Shown piece by piece: positions 1 to 10,440 of a stretch of 64,000 nt of DNA; position 1 is the stretch's first letter, and each line of letters opens with the position of its first letter. The notes under the pieces are model-generated. The model was not told the DNA's origin and ran no database searches. It saw only the letters and a program-made list of their open reading frames with translations. The stretch comes from Larus michahellis (taxonomy: Eukaryota; Chordata; Aves; Charadriiformes; Laridae). The stretch spans positions 88,210,215 to 88,274,214 of the forward strand of contig NC_133896.1 in NCBI RefSeq assembly GCF_964199755.1, in the 5' to 3' direction. The translations under genes were made by a program, and so were the position numbers.

Positions 1-235
1 GCAAAACGCCAGCAACGAGAGAACAGCGAAGAGAGGTCGCGGCGTCACCTCCCGCGGCTCTACTGGAGGCTGGGCTTGACCGCCCGAGTCGACCGAGGCA
101 TAATTAGGCACAAGGCTGATGTGACGAGCTAACGGCAGGTGGCACGGGGGGCCGGCAGGGGCGGCACCGCAGCCCCGCTCGCCTGGGAAAGCCAACAGCC
201 AGAGCGCTCCGCCGCCCCCGCACGCTGCTTTGCTT
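1..235. promoter_or_regulatory. CpG-rich segment, probable edge of a promoter CpG island
   Basis: This segment is GC-rich and carries roughly two dozen or more CpG dinucleotides in 235 bp, whereas the rest of the window is strongly CpG-depleted. Undepleted CpG is the usual mark of a constitutive promoter kept unmethylated in the germ line. It is cut by the left end of the window. From human gene order (KIAA0930, UPK3A, FAM118A, with UPK3A and FAM118A on the same strand), a gene running leftward from here on the minus strand could be FAM118A; that identity is inference. No exon was recognised. An open frame starts inside this segment and runs into the pyrimidine repeats, but it encodes only repeats after that and is not a gene. 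Confidence 0.6.
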
Positions 236-345
236 TGATGTACTTTTCGTCTTTCTTTCCTTTCCTCTTTCTCCTTCTCCTCTTCTCTTCTCGCTTTCTT
301 CCTTTCTTTCCTGTCGTGCTTTTCTTTCTTTTCTTCTTTCTTCGC

Positions 346-495
346 CTTTCTCTTCTTCGCCTTTCTCTTCTTCGCCTTTCTCTTCTTCGCCTTTCTCTTC
401 TTCGCCTTTCTCTTCTTCGCCTTTCTCTTCTTCGCCTTTCTCTTCTTCGCCTTTCTCTTCTTCGCCTTTCTCTTCTTCGCCTTTCTCTTCTTCGC
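346..495. repeat. Tandem array, 15-bp unit CTTTCTCTTCTTCGC, 10 exact copies
   Basis: Ten consecutive identical copies of CTTTCTCTTCTTCGC are seen, about 150 bp with no mismatch. Each unit has a single CpG and a single purine (G), so the strand is almost pure pyrimidine. The imperfect pyrimidine-rich flank at 243-345 looks like the older seed from which it expanded. The unit length is a multiple of three, so a frame stays open through it, but the resulting LRLSL repeat is an artefact. Confidence 0.95.
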
Positions 496-525
496 CTTTC
501 CTTTCCCCTTTCCCCTTTCCCCTTT

Positions 526-945
526 CCCTTTCTTTCCTTTCCCTTTCTTTCCTTTCCCTTTCTTTCCTTTCCCTTTCTTTCCTTTCCCTTTCTTTCCTTT
601 CCCTTTCTTTCCTTTCCCTTTCTTTCCTTTCCCTTTCTTTCCTTTCCCTTTCTTTCCTTTCCCTTTCTTTCCTTTCCCTTTCTTTCCTTTCCCTTTCTTT
701 CCTTTCCCTTTCTTTCCTTTCCCTTTCTTTCCTTTCCCTTTCTTTCCTTTCCCTTTCTTTCCTTTCCCTTTCTTTCCTTTCCCTTTCTTTCCTTTCCCTT
801 TCTTTCCTTTCCCTTTCTTTCCTTTCCCTTTCTTTCCTTTCCCTTTCTTTCCTTTCCCTTTCTTTCCTTTCCCTTTCTTTCCTTTCCCTTTCTTTCCTTT
901 CCCTTTCTTTCCTTTCCCTTTCTTTCCTTTCCCTTTCTTTCCTTT
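526..945. repeat. Tandem array, 15-bp unit CCCTTTCTTTCCTTT, 28 exact copies
   Basis: Twenty-eight identical 15-bp copies span 420 bp, followed by a partial unit to about 956. A short CTTTCCC-type transition at 496-525 joins it to the preceding array. From 495 to 958 the plus strand is pure C and T. The unit is close to mirror-symmetric (C-blocks of 3, 1 and 2 separated by TTT), a composition known to favour intramolecular triplex (H-DNA). Absence of any mismatch among 28 copies suggests recent expansion or active homogenisation. Array length in an assembly may be collapsed or inflated. Confidence 0.95.
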
Positions 946-956
946 CCCTTTCTTTC

Positions 957-1823
957 TTGTTTTCAATCTCTTAAAGCCAAAGCCTAAAAACTCAAAGTTC
1001 CTTCACCATGGCGTATTTACCTCATTTGATGCACAATACTTGGCTCAGTTCCACCACGCTCTTTAACAGCAGCACCCAGCTCTCTCTGGAAGGCCACCGT
1101 GAGTCCAATGAGGTGACCTGAGGAGAGGAGGCGGCCCTGCGTGAGAACCAGGGAGTCAGGTGGTAAAGGCAGCTGATGGTGCCCGAGGGTACTCGCTGCT
1201 CAGCTGTACCCCCACAGTCCAGTTGCACAACTGCGTGGAAAATGGGTCATTCTCTGATTTAGATTTCTTAACTGAAGTTTTCAAAACTGGAGTCCAGTGG
1301 TGCTCATGGTACCATTTTACAGGCTTTTGAAGACCTGAAGTACTTATTGGCATAAGCTTCCCAAACATGGGTCTTAAAAAGGCTTTCTTTGTTTCTATAG
1401 TCAATCACCTCTAGTCAGTCAGAATTCACAGGATTAGCACACCGATATGACAGCTCTGAACATTCCCTTTTGTTTGCTAAATGTCAATGTTGTATTAATA
1501 TTCTGGCATAGTTTTAGGAAGATTCTTGGTAAGGGTGGCCAGTTTTGCAGATGAAACATAAACCCACTGTTTCTACTCCATATCCGGTGTTACTTTTGGC
1601 AAAGAGTAGTTGTGCTGACTGCACTGACTTCACTAACTTTCAATTTGCATAAGAACATTGTGTCCTTGTAACTGCCCATGTAGTATTCCCCAGACATCAC
1701 TTCTCACTTTGTCATTTTATTATATTACTACATTGCAGTGTCCCTAGAAAGACTTAACAGGCATTTGGAGAATCACGCTCGTTGTGATAAGGAAGATGGA
1801 GGATCAGAGAGAAGAGGAAGGGA
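957..1823. other. Intergenic, no gene recognised
   Basis: Ordinary AT-leaning DNA between the pyrimidine arrays and the first CR1 fragment. Short open frames on the minus strand (about 1,022-1,404) show no recognisable domain and no splice context that I would trust. Confidence 0.6.
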
Positions 1824-2115
1824 GAATCACAGAATGGTAGGGGTTGGAAGGGACCTCTGGAGATCATCTAGTCCAACTCCCCTGCCAGAGCAGGGTCACC
1901 TAGAGCAGGTTGCACAGGAACGCGTCCAGTGCTCTGCCACCCTCAGAGTAAAGAAGTTCCTCCTCATGTTTAGGTGGAACTTCCTATGTCCAAGTTTGTG
2001 CCCATTACCTCTTGTCCTGTCTCCGGGCACCACTGAAAAGAGCCTGGCCCCATCCTCCTGACACCCACCCTTTAAGTATTTATAAGCGTTGATAAGATCC
2101 CCCCTCAGTCGTCTG
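1824..2115 (-). mobile_element. CR1 LINE fragment, 3' end, internally deleted
   Basis: Read on the minus strand this is the last part of a CR1 non-LTR retrotransposon: the end of the reverse-transcriptase ORF (motifs such as GDRTRG, and the end of the LNLL-type terminus) and the short 3' UTR GGTCCCTTCCAACC, ending in ATTCTGTGATT at 1,824-1,834. It matches the copy at 18,700-19,120 closely. It lacks about 60 bp present in that copy, between GGCAGAGCACTGG and CTGGACGC. It is 5'-truncated, as is usual for CR1. The reading frame on the plus strand here is an antisense artefact. Confidence 0.93.
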
Positions 2116-5100
2116 TAAGAAGAGTGTAACTACAGTCTCACCTGAAAACTGGAGTTTGGTTGAGTTAGAGAAGCTCTGCAGTGCTTCTAGCTCTTTGCCT
2201 TTCACCCCTCGCTCCTGCCAGTCAGTCAGCAAGGTATTTTATCATGCTGATATTTAGGGTTCAGTAACCCTGAAGGTCAAAGGTCTTGTGTTTTAAAAGA
2301 AGCAGGTGATAGTCTGCTCCCTAAACCCCAATCACTATGTGGGAAATCCAGCTTGGAATGCCATTTGACACTGCTTTTAATAACGTTGGTATGTATTACT
2401 AAATGATTTGCTGAATATCTTAGAATATTTTGTCAGCTGTAGATATGAGTCACAAAGGCTTGCTAAATATTTTCCTGAGCTTGGGACTCAAGGTCAGACC
2501 CATCCTGTAGATTTGCAATACCTAATATTCTTCTTTGTTTCACATTAATTTGAAAAGTAGTATGAGAGGAAATATTTGTGAAGAAAGGCCCTTGAAAGCT
2601 TTTCCATTTTTCAGTCTGAATCAATTAATCTGATAAATGTTATTATCTTTTCCTGTAAGTCTTGCTCCTTTTATATCCTTAGACTACAATAACTATTATT
2701 TAAAAACCCCAATGGTCCTCACAACAATAATAAATTACATAAACTCTGGATTCTTTTGCAAGGGGTTAGGAAACTCACTAAGGACAAAGAATATCAATAC
2801 TTTACAATCCAATATGGTACAAAAGTAAGCATATAAAATACATTCAAAAGGAGGTTTAGTATACTTTCCAAATGTACAACAAAAGGTAACATGAGGTATT
2901 ATTTTCCATTGTATTTCCTTGTTATTATTCAAAATGTATGTGACAGAGACAAGCACACACCATTACAAAAACATTGGCATAAAGTTCAGTAGCAAAAGTC
3001 ACAGTGAGAAGAGGATGCTGAAATGTGTTGAAATCTGTAAGCTTTGAAATAAGAAGGAGTTTCAAGAAGCAGCAAAGGCAGGCAAGTACTGTTGCTACAA
3101 TCGAGAAACTCTGAGAGGTAAAACACACACTTTAAATAAAATAACTACAGAAGCTTAGCACTTGATTCAACCTAAGATTTATCTCTTATATTATGGTAAA
3201 TTCGTATGTTTATCCAAGTGTACCAAACAATATGGTAATTCAGTTGCTTATTTTGGGCTTTCTTGCAGACTTTGGAAATGTTACTCGAGGTGAGGTAAGC
3301 AAGATAAGAAATGCAGCTGGTTGGTTTTGGCTGGAAGAGGCAATGCGTCTGATTATTCAGCTGTGTTTTTATGCACCGAGATGTAATGTTGATTTACTTT
3401 TGACATCTTGCTGTTTAATAAATTATAGTAAAGTAAATCTTAGTTTATGTTATGCCAGAACCTGCTGGTTTGGAAGAAAACAGGTAAAACTCATAATGAA
3501 AGTTTATTGAGCTTGCTGAAAAGTATCTTTAAGACACCAACTAATTCATGTCTTAGTATTTTTCGTAGCAGGAAGCCAATTTGCCCCTGTTGATTGAGAT
3601 AAAATTCCTTCTACACGCACAATGGAACTGCTAGTTACTCCCTGATAGATGATTACTTTTTTCTACCTCAGAGCTGACTGGATCTTACTAGTTTGTCATC
3701 TTTGCAAGCAGAATAGTGTATGAAATGCTTTGAAGAAGAAAGATAGTATCAGAAATTCAAAGTATGTTTTCACAAGCCGGTGTCAGTTCACTTAGAGTTT
3801 ACCTATGATTGAGTATAGAGATCAATTTTCAAAGGCAACCTTTTAATTTTACTTCCAGCACTGTACGTGTATAAGCCCTGCGGAGTTACATGATCTGTAA
3901 AAGAATTCTGTATGTAACTGAGCTCATTTTAGAAGTGACAAGCATGTCTTTAGTGACAGATAACCAAGAAGGTCTCCCTACAGTCAACTTCTTTTACTTA
4001 ACAGAGCAGAACTATGTGCAAGTTCTGCATTACCTTGCAGCTACCTCTCTCACGCTGTCTGGATCGCAGTCAGTATTACTCCACGTGTACAACTTGCTGC
4101 TGCTGGCCTATGCTTTTAAGGAGACGGGGAAGAGATTATAAACTACAGCTTCTTGGGAAGTTTTTTTGAGGTCACTTTTGAATAGCAGTATAAGCTTTAA
4201 TAGCAAAAGGCTTTAATAACAGATTTGACTCTACACTGAATACAGGACAAAATGCCAGTATATAATTTTACAGTATGCTCCCTTTTAGGATTAAAGACAA
4301 TCTGTTCAATCCATGTACCATGGCTTTCCCCCCCCCAATAATAAATTAATCCAATAATTAATAATTATTAAATTAATAGTTATTGAATTAATAATAAACA
4401 AGTTCCTACAATTAAAACCTGTTTTCTAGAGTTCAGTAACATTAGCATCAGTGAGAGTGTAGTCGTTTCAGTATAGTCATATGTGGAAAAAATGTATAGT
4501 GGAAAAGGGTAAATGATGGGGGAAATGAGCTCTGTTAGCTGCAGTCTTTCTGACCTTGAATTTAGTTTGAACTGTTTATAACAAAGTCTGAATGTTTGAG
4601 TTTGCTTTGAAAAACTAAGGAGTGTAACTGTGTCCTTTGATTAAATAGGTCATCTTTTGCACCTTTCTGATAAAAAAAACAAAGGAGCTCTGTCGCAAGG
4701 CCCCTTTCTGTTCTGAACAGTAATGCGTAAAGCAGTGCGAAAGGGAGAAAAGTCATTTAGAAGGAGAGACAGAACTGTAGTGGAGAAAAGAAAGAAAAAC
4801 AAAACCAAACAGAAGATAGTACCAGAAAAAAAAAAAAAAGAGAAAATAGGTAAAAGGAAATAAAACATTATAGAGACTATGTTGCTGCTTGGTGAAAACC
4901 AGAACTAGGTCAGAGAAATGAACCTTGGGAATATTATTTTAAGAACTTGCTGGTGAACTGGCATAAAGGTTTTTCTCATTTGTCAAATACCAGATGGTGA
5001 AAATGTTTGTCAAAATATCTGCAGAAATAAAATAAGGACAAAAGTAGAGGTGTTACTCTGCTCTGTTAGAACATATCAGATGCTGAAGAAGTAATGAGAG

Positions 5101-5507
5101 GTTTTTTCCTACTTGGCTGGGCTTTTGTGGTCCAATGGCTACTTCTTCTACCCAGGTGTATATTTAACAAGCCTAAAAATAAACCATCAACAGATCAGCA
5201 AGCAGAGAGCTATAAAGGTGACAAGCACATGGGTCCAGTATGCAGTGCAGAAGTGCAGTAGAGAAGCATAGGTTGAGATCTTGGACGACTTCTGAACTGC
5301 AGCAAAAAGGAGCCCTGAGGACAGGAACCCTGTGACCCTGTGTAGTGGTGGCCAGTTAGACTGCCTGTCTGATCCAGCATAGGTATCACTGGGGAATTGT
5401 TTGCATAATCATGCTATTGACTGACCAGATTTAATGTATTTTCTAGAAAACAAACCTTTGCTTTGCGGTGGTTCATAATATGATCTCTCCTGCCTCTTGA
5501 ATCCTCA
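2116..5507. other. Intergenic, AT-rich, no gene recognised
   Basis: No coding exon, RNA gene or dated repeat was recognised. It contains a C9 run at about 4,328-4,336 followed by an AT-only-like stretch of TTAAT/AATAAT words (to about 4,400), and an A14 run at 4,826-4,839. Open frames are short and low-complexity. Confidence 0.55.
4328..4400. repeat. C-run followed by AATAAT/TTAAT low-complexity block
   Basis: A run of nine C is followed by about 60 bp composed almost only of A and T in AATAAT, AATTAAT and TATTGAAT words. Low-complexity sequence with no sign of coding or a TSD. Confidence 0.6.
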
Positions 5508-6125
5508 GTGGCCAAGAAGGCCAACAGCATCCTGGCCTGTATCAGGAATAGTGTGCCCAGCAGGACTAGGGAAGTGATCGTCCCGGTATACTTGACACTG
5601 GTGAGGCCACATCTTGAGTACTGTGTTCATTTTTGGGCCCCTCACTACAGGAGGGACTTTGAGGTACTGGAGCATGTCCAGAGAAGGGCAAGGAAGCTGG
5701 TGAGGGGTCTGGAGCACAAGTCTTACAAGGAACAGCTGAGGCAATTGGTGTTCTTTAGCCTAGAGAAAAGGAGGCTGAGGGGAGACCTTATCGCTCTCTA
5801 CAGCTACCTGAAAGGAGGCTGTAGCCAGGTGGGGGTTGGTCTCTTCTCCCAAGTAAGAAATGATAGGACAAGAGGAAATGGCCTCAAGTTGCGCCAGGGG
5901 AGGTTTAGATTGGATATTAGGGAAAAATTTCTTCACTGAAAGGGTTATCAAGCATTGGAACAGGCTGCCCAGGGAAGTGGTGGAATCAACATCCCTGGAG
6001 GTATTTAAAAGATGGGTAAACGTGGTGCTGAGGGACATGGTTTAGTGGTGGTTTTGGCAGTGTTAGATTGATGGTTGGACTCGATGATCTTAAAGGTCCC
6101 TTCCAACCAAAACAATCCTATGATT
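5508..6125 (+). mobile_element. CR1 LINE fragment, 3' part of ORF2 plus 3' UTR
   Basis: About 615 bp of CR1 in the sense orientation. The translated sequence gives typical CR1 reverse-transcriptase C-terminal blocks in two frames: [38 protein letters not shown] and, after a frameshift near 5,930, [20 protein letters not shown]. It ends in the CR1 3' UTR (GATGATCTTAAAGGTCCCTTCCAACC) and AATCCTATGATT. The frameshift shows that it is dead. It is 5'-truncated at about 5,508. More diverged from the copies at 1.8 and 18.7 kb than these are from each other, so probably another subfamily or older. Confidence 0.95.
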
Positions 6126-9100
6126 AAATAGTTGTGCCTAACTCCTAATTTGCCGTACAGCTGAGGTTATCTATATTTGTAATTCCTGTGAAGTCAGGAC
6201 CGAGTCTACAGGGGAAGCTGCAAATGTAGCACTTAAGTCCAGGGATGTAAGCCAAATGAAATCTTACTAAAGAAGCAAAGTTCTTTGTGTCCAGCCAGCT
6301 GTCGTGCCTTATATCCTGTAGTATGTCTAAAGAGAAATTAAGTGTTACACCACGTTTATGTTACACTTGCTTGGATTAACATCACCGACAGACGAGAACC
6401 ATATTATGTATCATATATGATTTTTGATGTGAGATATCTCACTTACAAATCTCATTCCACACATGTTATAACAAAGTGTTTTGCTATAATGCGTGCTATC
6501 ATTCCAATAAAGATTACAGGGCCTGGCCCAGGGATATTTGGACACTGACCTTCCATTCTTTCATTTGAAAATCTGGGCCTTCATGCAGAAACTAATAGAT
6601 ACTGTATCACAGAAAGGAGACATTCAGGCAGGATTATGTTCAGGCCTTAGCCTTAACTACTTAAATACTATGTAACCCATAAATGCTTGAAAAGTTATAG
6701 TAGGCAGGTCCTGCATTCTACAGAAGAAAAAAGCTATAAGGTTATTTTTGAGTTTTCATATTTTACTAGAATATGTTACAATAAGAAATCTCTGTAAGAA
6801 ATTTTCAGTCTGTTATTTTGTTAACTGGCTCCAAGTCTCTTTAAATTGATGATGCATAAAAGGCTCCATAATCTCCAGTTTTACTGGATTTATTGTGCAA
6901 GCTATCAACTCCAATACTGACTCATACTGCAATATGGCTCTCTCCAGAATTCCTCATTTTTAGTAAGAAACAAGAAAAGTAAAATTAGGTTTATTATACT
7001 AATGCAATCTTGATTATAACAAATGCTAATTAATTTGTGGGTAACTTTTTTAAAACTCAGCTTTCTAGTGCCTTCTCCCACTTCATCCCTTACAGTGAGT
7101 CTTAGCAGTAGAGATGGGAAAAAAAAAAAAAAACAAACAAAACCAAATCAAAACCAGTTTACTTATGCAGCGTGTTCCAGGCTGAAAAACTGGCTTGTGA
7201 GAAAAATCCAGATACCTCCAGATAGTTTCACCTAGATGTTAGTCCTGTTTTTTGTCTAAAGTAAGATAGTTAAAAGGTCTGAGTAACAGGAATTTCCCAA
7301 CATTTCAGTCTTGTTCAGGCTCATTGTTCATTTCCACTCGCTATCTCCTCACCTGCTAGCTAGAGCAAATACCTGCACTGCACACATGAGATGCCACAGT
7401 CAGAAAAAATCCTGTGCAATAGCATTCTATTACTCCTCCATAAAAGACTAAGATTTGATTTGGTGTCTTGAAGTGAATTAAAGCTATAATTAAAGCTTTT
7501 CAAAGAGTTTTAGTACAAAAAGCCATTGCCTTTTATATTTCACTCTTCAGTTTCTCAGAAAACTAAAAAGCCAGTCTTTAGATTCTTTTTCTACAACAAA
7601 AGGTCTGTAGAAACAAAAAAGAAAATCTGTACTATCACTAGACTAGACAGCATAAGGGTGTACGCACCACAGATATCTGTCTGGTTAACCTTTATAAAAA
7701 ATATTTGCAAAGACAGGCATGCCAGAAATATTTCCTGGAAAGGCATCAGACTATGTTGTAGTAATGCAAGCCTGTTAATAATCACGGAAAGATCAAATTC
7801 AGTCTGCAGCCATCCTATCGTGGGCTGTGCTCCTGTTATGTAGCAGAAGCTACAGAAATTGGTATTTGGGCAAGGGGATCCAAAACAACAGTTAGTATAT
7901 ATAGAATTTGGTGGCCGTAGGTAAGTCAATAAGACCTTTCTTTTGCCCATACTAAAATAAAATTCAAGGAAGGCAACAACAAACAACTGTGCTATTCTTC
8001 TGACGACGCAAAAACTTAATTGATGTAAGTATTAATACTTATGACTTAGTCAAATCCCTATTTGAATAGTTCAGTTCTGTTTAACTTCCTTTAGTAGTTT
8101 TAATTGGATACCTCCTGCCCATGTGCTTAAACTGTTCCATGATTATATGCAGAAACATAGTGAGTAAATTTAGAAATAATCCCTTGGGTTTACAAGTCCA
8201 GTTCTATATTTTAGCTGTATTACTAAACAGTAGGAAGCTGAGTTGCACCGGTGGGCATAGCAGTCACTATCTGACTTAAATGCTTCAGAATGAAAGCATT
8301 ATGTAAATATACTCATAGATGATTAATCTAGAAAAGGTGACTGAAAGTGAGCAGAATAAATGATTTAACTAGAGACTGAAGAGAATTGCAAACTAACTTG
8401 GAGAAACCTCTGCAAGGTTTGTACGTTTATACAAGCAAATTTAAATAAATCCCTTGCAAAACTGTGTTAAAAGAACATTACAGTAAGGGTCAAGCTGAAA
8501 TGCTAAAAATCCAGGAAACAGAAAAGGAAGCATTGCCTGTGCATCCCTCATTTGCTTCACTGTGGATTTGCACTGTGATGCTACTTTATAGGAATGCATG
8601 GTTCTTTCCCCCTGTCCTACCTGTCTTTTAGTACATAGGACAGGTGGCGCTTGCTTCAAAAATTTTTTCTCATTATTGTCAAATGTATAACCTTTGTGCT
8701 TCATATAGTGCACATCCTCTAAACCATCACTGAAGATGAAGCTATTTGTTTATTTGCAATGAAGTATTCTCTTTATATAATGTCTTGTAATTTATTTTTA
8801 AACTTCCTGTGAGTTGAAGAGGAAATATAATCTCTATTTGACCGATTGGAGAAAAAAACGACGCATGTAGAAATTAAAGTAAAATTGTATTTATTAATTT
8901 GGTTGCCTATTTTTAGATTACTAGAATCTGTTTTGTTCTACTACTTTGCATTTTATAGTACCTTAAATATTCAAAGCATGGTTTCCACGGACTACAGTGT
9001 AGCTGGGAGTGTTAAGTATTTGTCCAAATCAGATCTGGATCCTCAAACTTTGTACTCAGATAACAAAGAACCAAGTACTACTGATCACACTAAAAAATTT

Positions 9101-10019
9101 TGTTGAGGTGTTTTGTCCAGATTAGCAGAAGAGCTCTAGGATAGCTGAAGAAACTAAATCTACCTCCTGAGCAGGCATGGACTGCCTGAACTTTGAGATT
9201 GTAATTTTCTTTTCATTCCTTGTTTGATGCAAAGCAGTGGTGTTATCTGTCATACAGACCTTATTCATTCACAGACATAGGAACATGCAGAAGAAATAAT
9301 CTGTGACTGTGTAATTCAAGACAGTACCATAACACCTTTAAGTAAGATGCTAAATTAACATTGCAGAAATATCCATAATACAGATTTCCACTCTTAACTA
9401 ACTTGACTTTGCATCCACAGCATTCTTTTAACACTGTTATGAGTGTAAGATTAGTGAAAGACAAACAGATGAAATTCCATTATGTGTTTTTAGCGTCAGA
9501 GACTTTAGAAGCAATTCAAGGACCTTTGTCACCTAAGTGAAGAAAGGAACTGATAAGAGGAGAAAAGTTAACAAGGTCTAAATACACAGATACTTGTGAT
9601 GGGTGGAGCTCTTTCCCTCCATGTTTCATAGATAACAGGAATAGCAGAGGAATGGTGAGATTCAGGGACCCTGGGTTCCTGTTCAGGTTTGCAGGGAAGC
9701 ATTTTATATTCTGTATCTCCAATTTTATGCATGCAGCACCACTTCTCTTCTGTTCCTGCCAGTCTGTTAGACAGCCTTGCCTCTGTCCCAAGTTGATCCT
9801 TTGTCCCTAGTTCCTTCTATGTTCCTCATTCTTCCTATTCCAATCTTGATTTCTTTATCCATCCAGTCACACTCTCATTTTGAGAAAGATTCATTAATTC
9901 TCAGTACATTCAATAAAGTTTTTTTGCCAGGTCACATTTAGTTTCCTCCCTTATACCTCAGCACTGGCCCTGTTCTTGTCCTTCCTTTGCACAATGATGT
10001 GCAGGCCTACTTTGTCCCT
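6126..10019. other. Intergenic, AT-rich, no gene recognised
   Basis: About 3.9 kb of AT-rich sequence with only chance open frames. It includes an A-run at about 7,118-7,132. No domain, exon pair or dated repeat was seen. Confidence 0.55.
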
Positions 10020-10440
10020 TTTCTGGCTCTTTGTGCCAAACAACCTTCTTTTCCTTGAGCATCTTGGCTCCCTGTCAGACATGTAATTTCTTCCCCAGGC
10101 TCAACTCCCAGAGTCCCTCCTTCTGTTTTACATACAGACAAATAGATCTGGCTGTCTCCTCTCCTTCTTTTCCCCTGCTATCACCCCAATCCATGGTTTC
10201 TTCCCGTCTTAGTTACCCCACACGAAATGTTTCAGCCTCCCATTCTTCCCGTTGCTTAATTCTTGTCTGTTTGCTCTGCAAATCCCATTCACAATCACTC
10301 TCCCTCCTTCCCTTCAGCATAGTTTTACCAATCGATCCCACTTTTACTGGATTGTATTGACCTCATCTCTTCCTTCCTCTCCCATTATGCACTTTTCCTC
10401 TTGAGACTTTTAAACCAAGCAGTTTCCTCTCTCCTTTGCA
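10020..10440. other. Pyrimidine-biased intergenic tract
   Basis: The plus strand is strongly enriched for C and T (CCTTCC, TCTCC, CTTCC words) without a fixed repeat unit. It leads into the GC-rich block that follows. Open frames here are rich in Ser, Leu and Pro, as expected from pyrimidine bias, and are not called as genes. Confidence 0.5.

Noticed and set aside
139..987. Long open frame of 282 codons at the left end
   Set aside because: It starts upstream of the pyrimidine arrays and consists of LRLSL and PFLSF repeats because the 15-bp units keep any frame open. There is no domain or splice support.
1738..2061. Plus-strand frame of 107 codons
   Set aside because: It is the antisense of a CR1 3' end.
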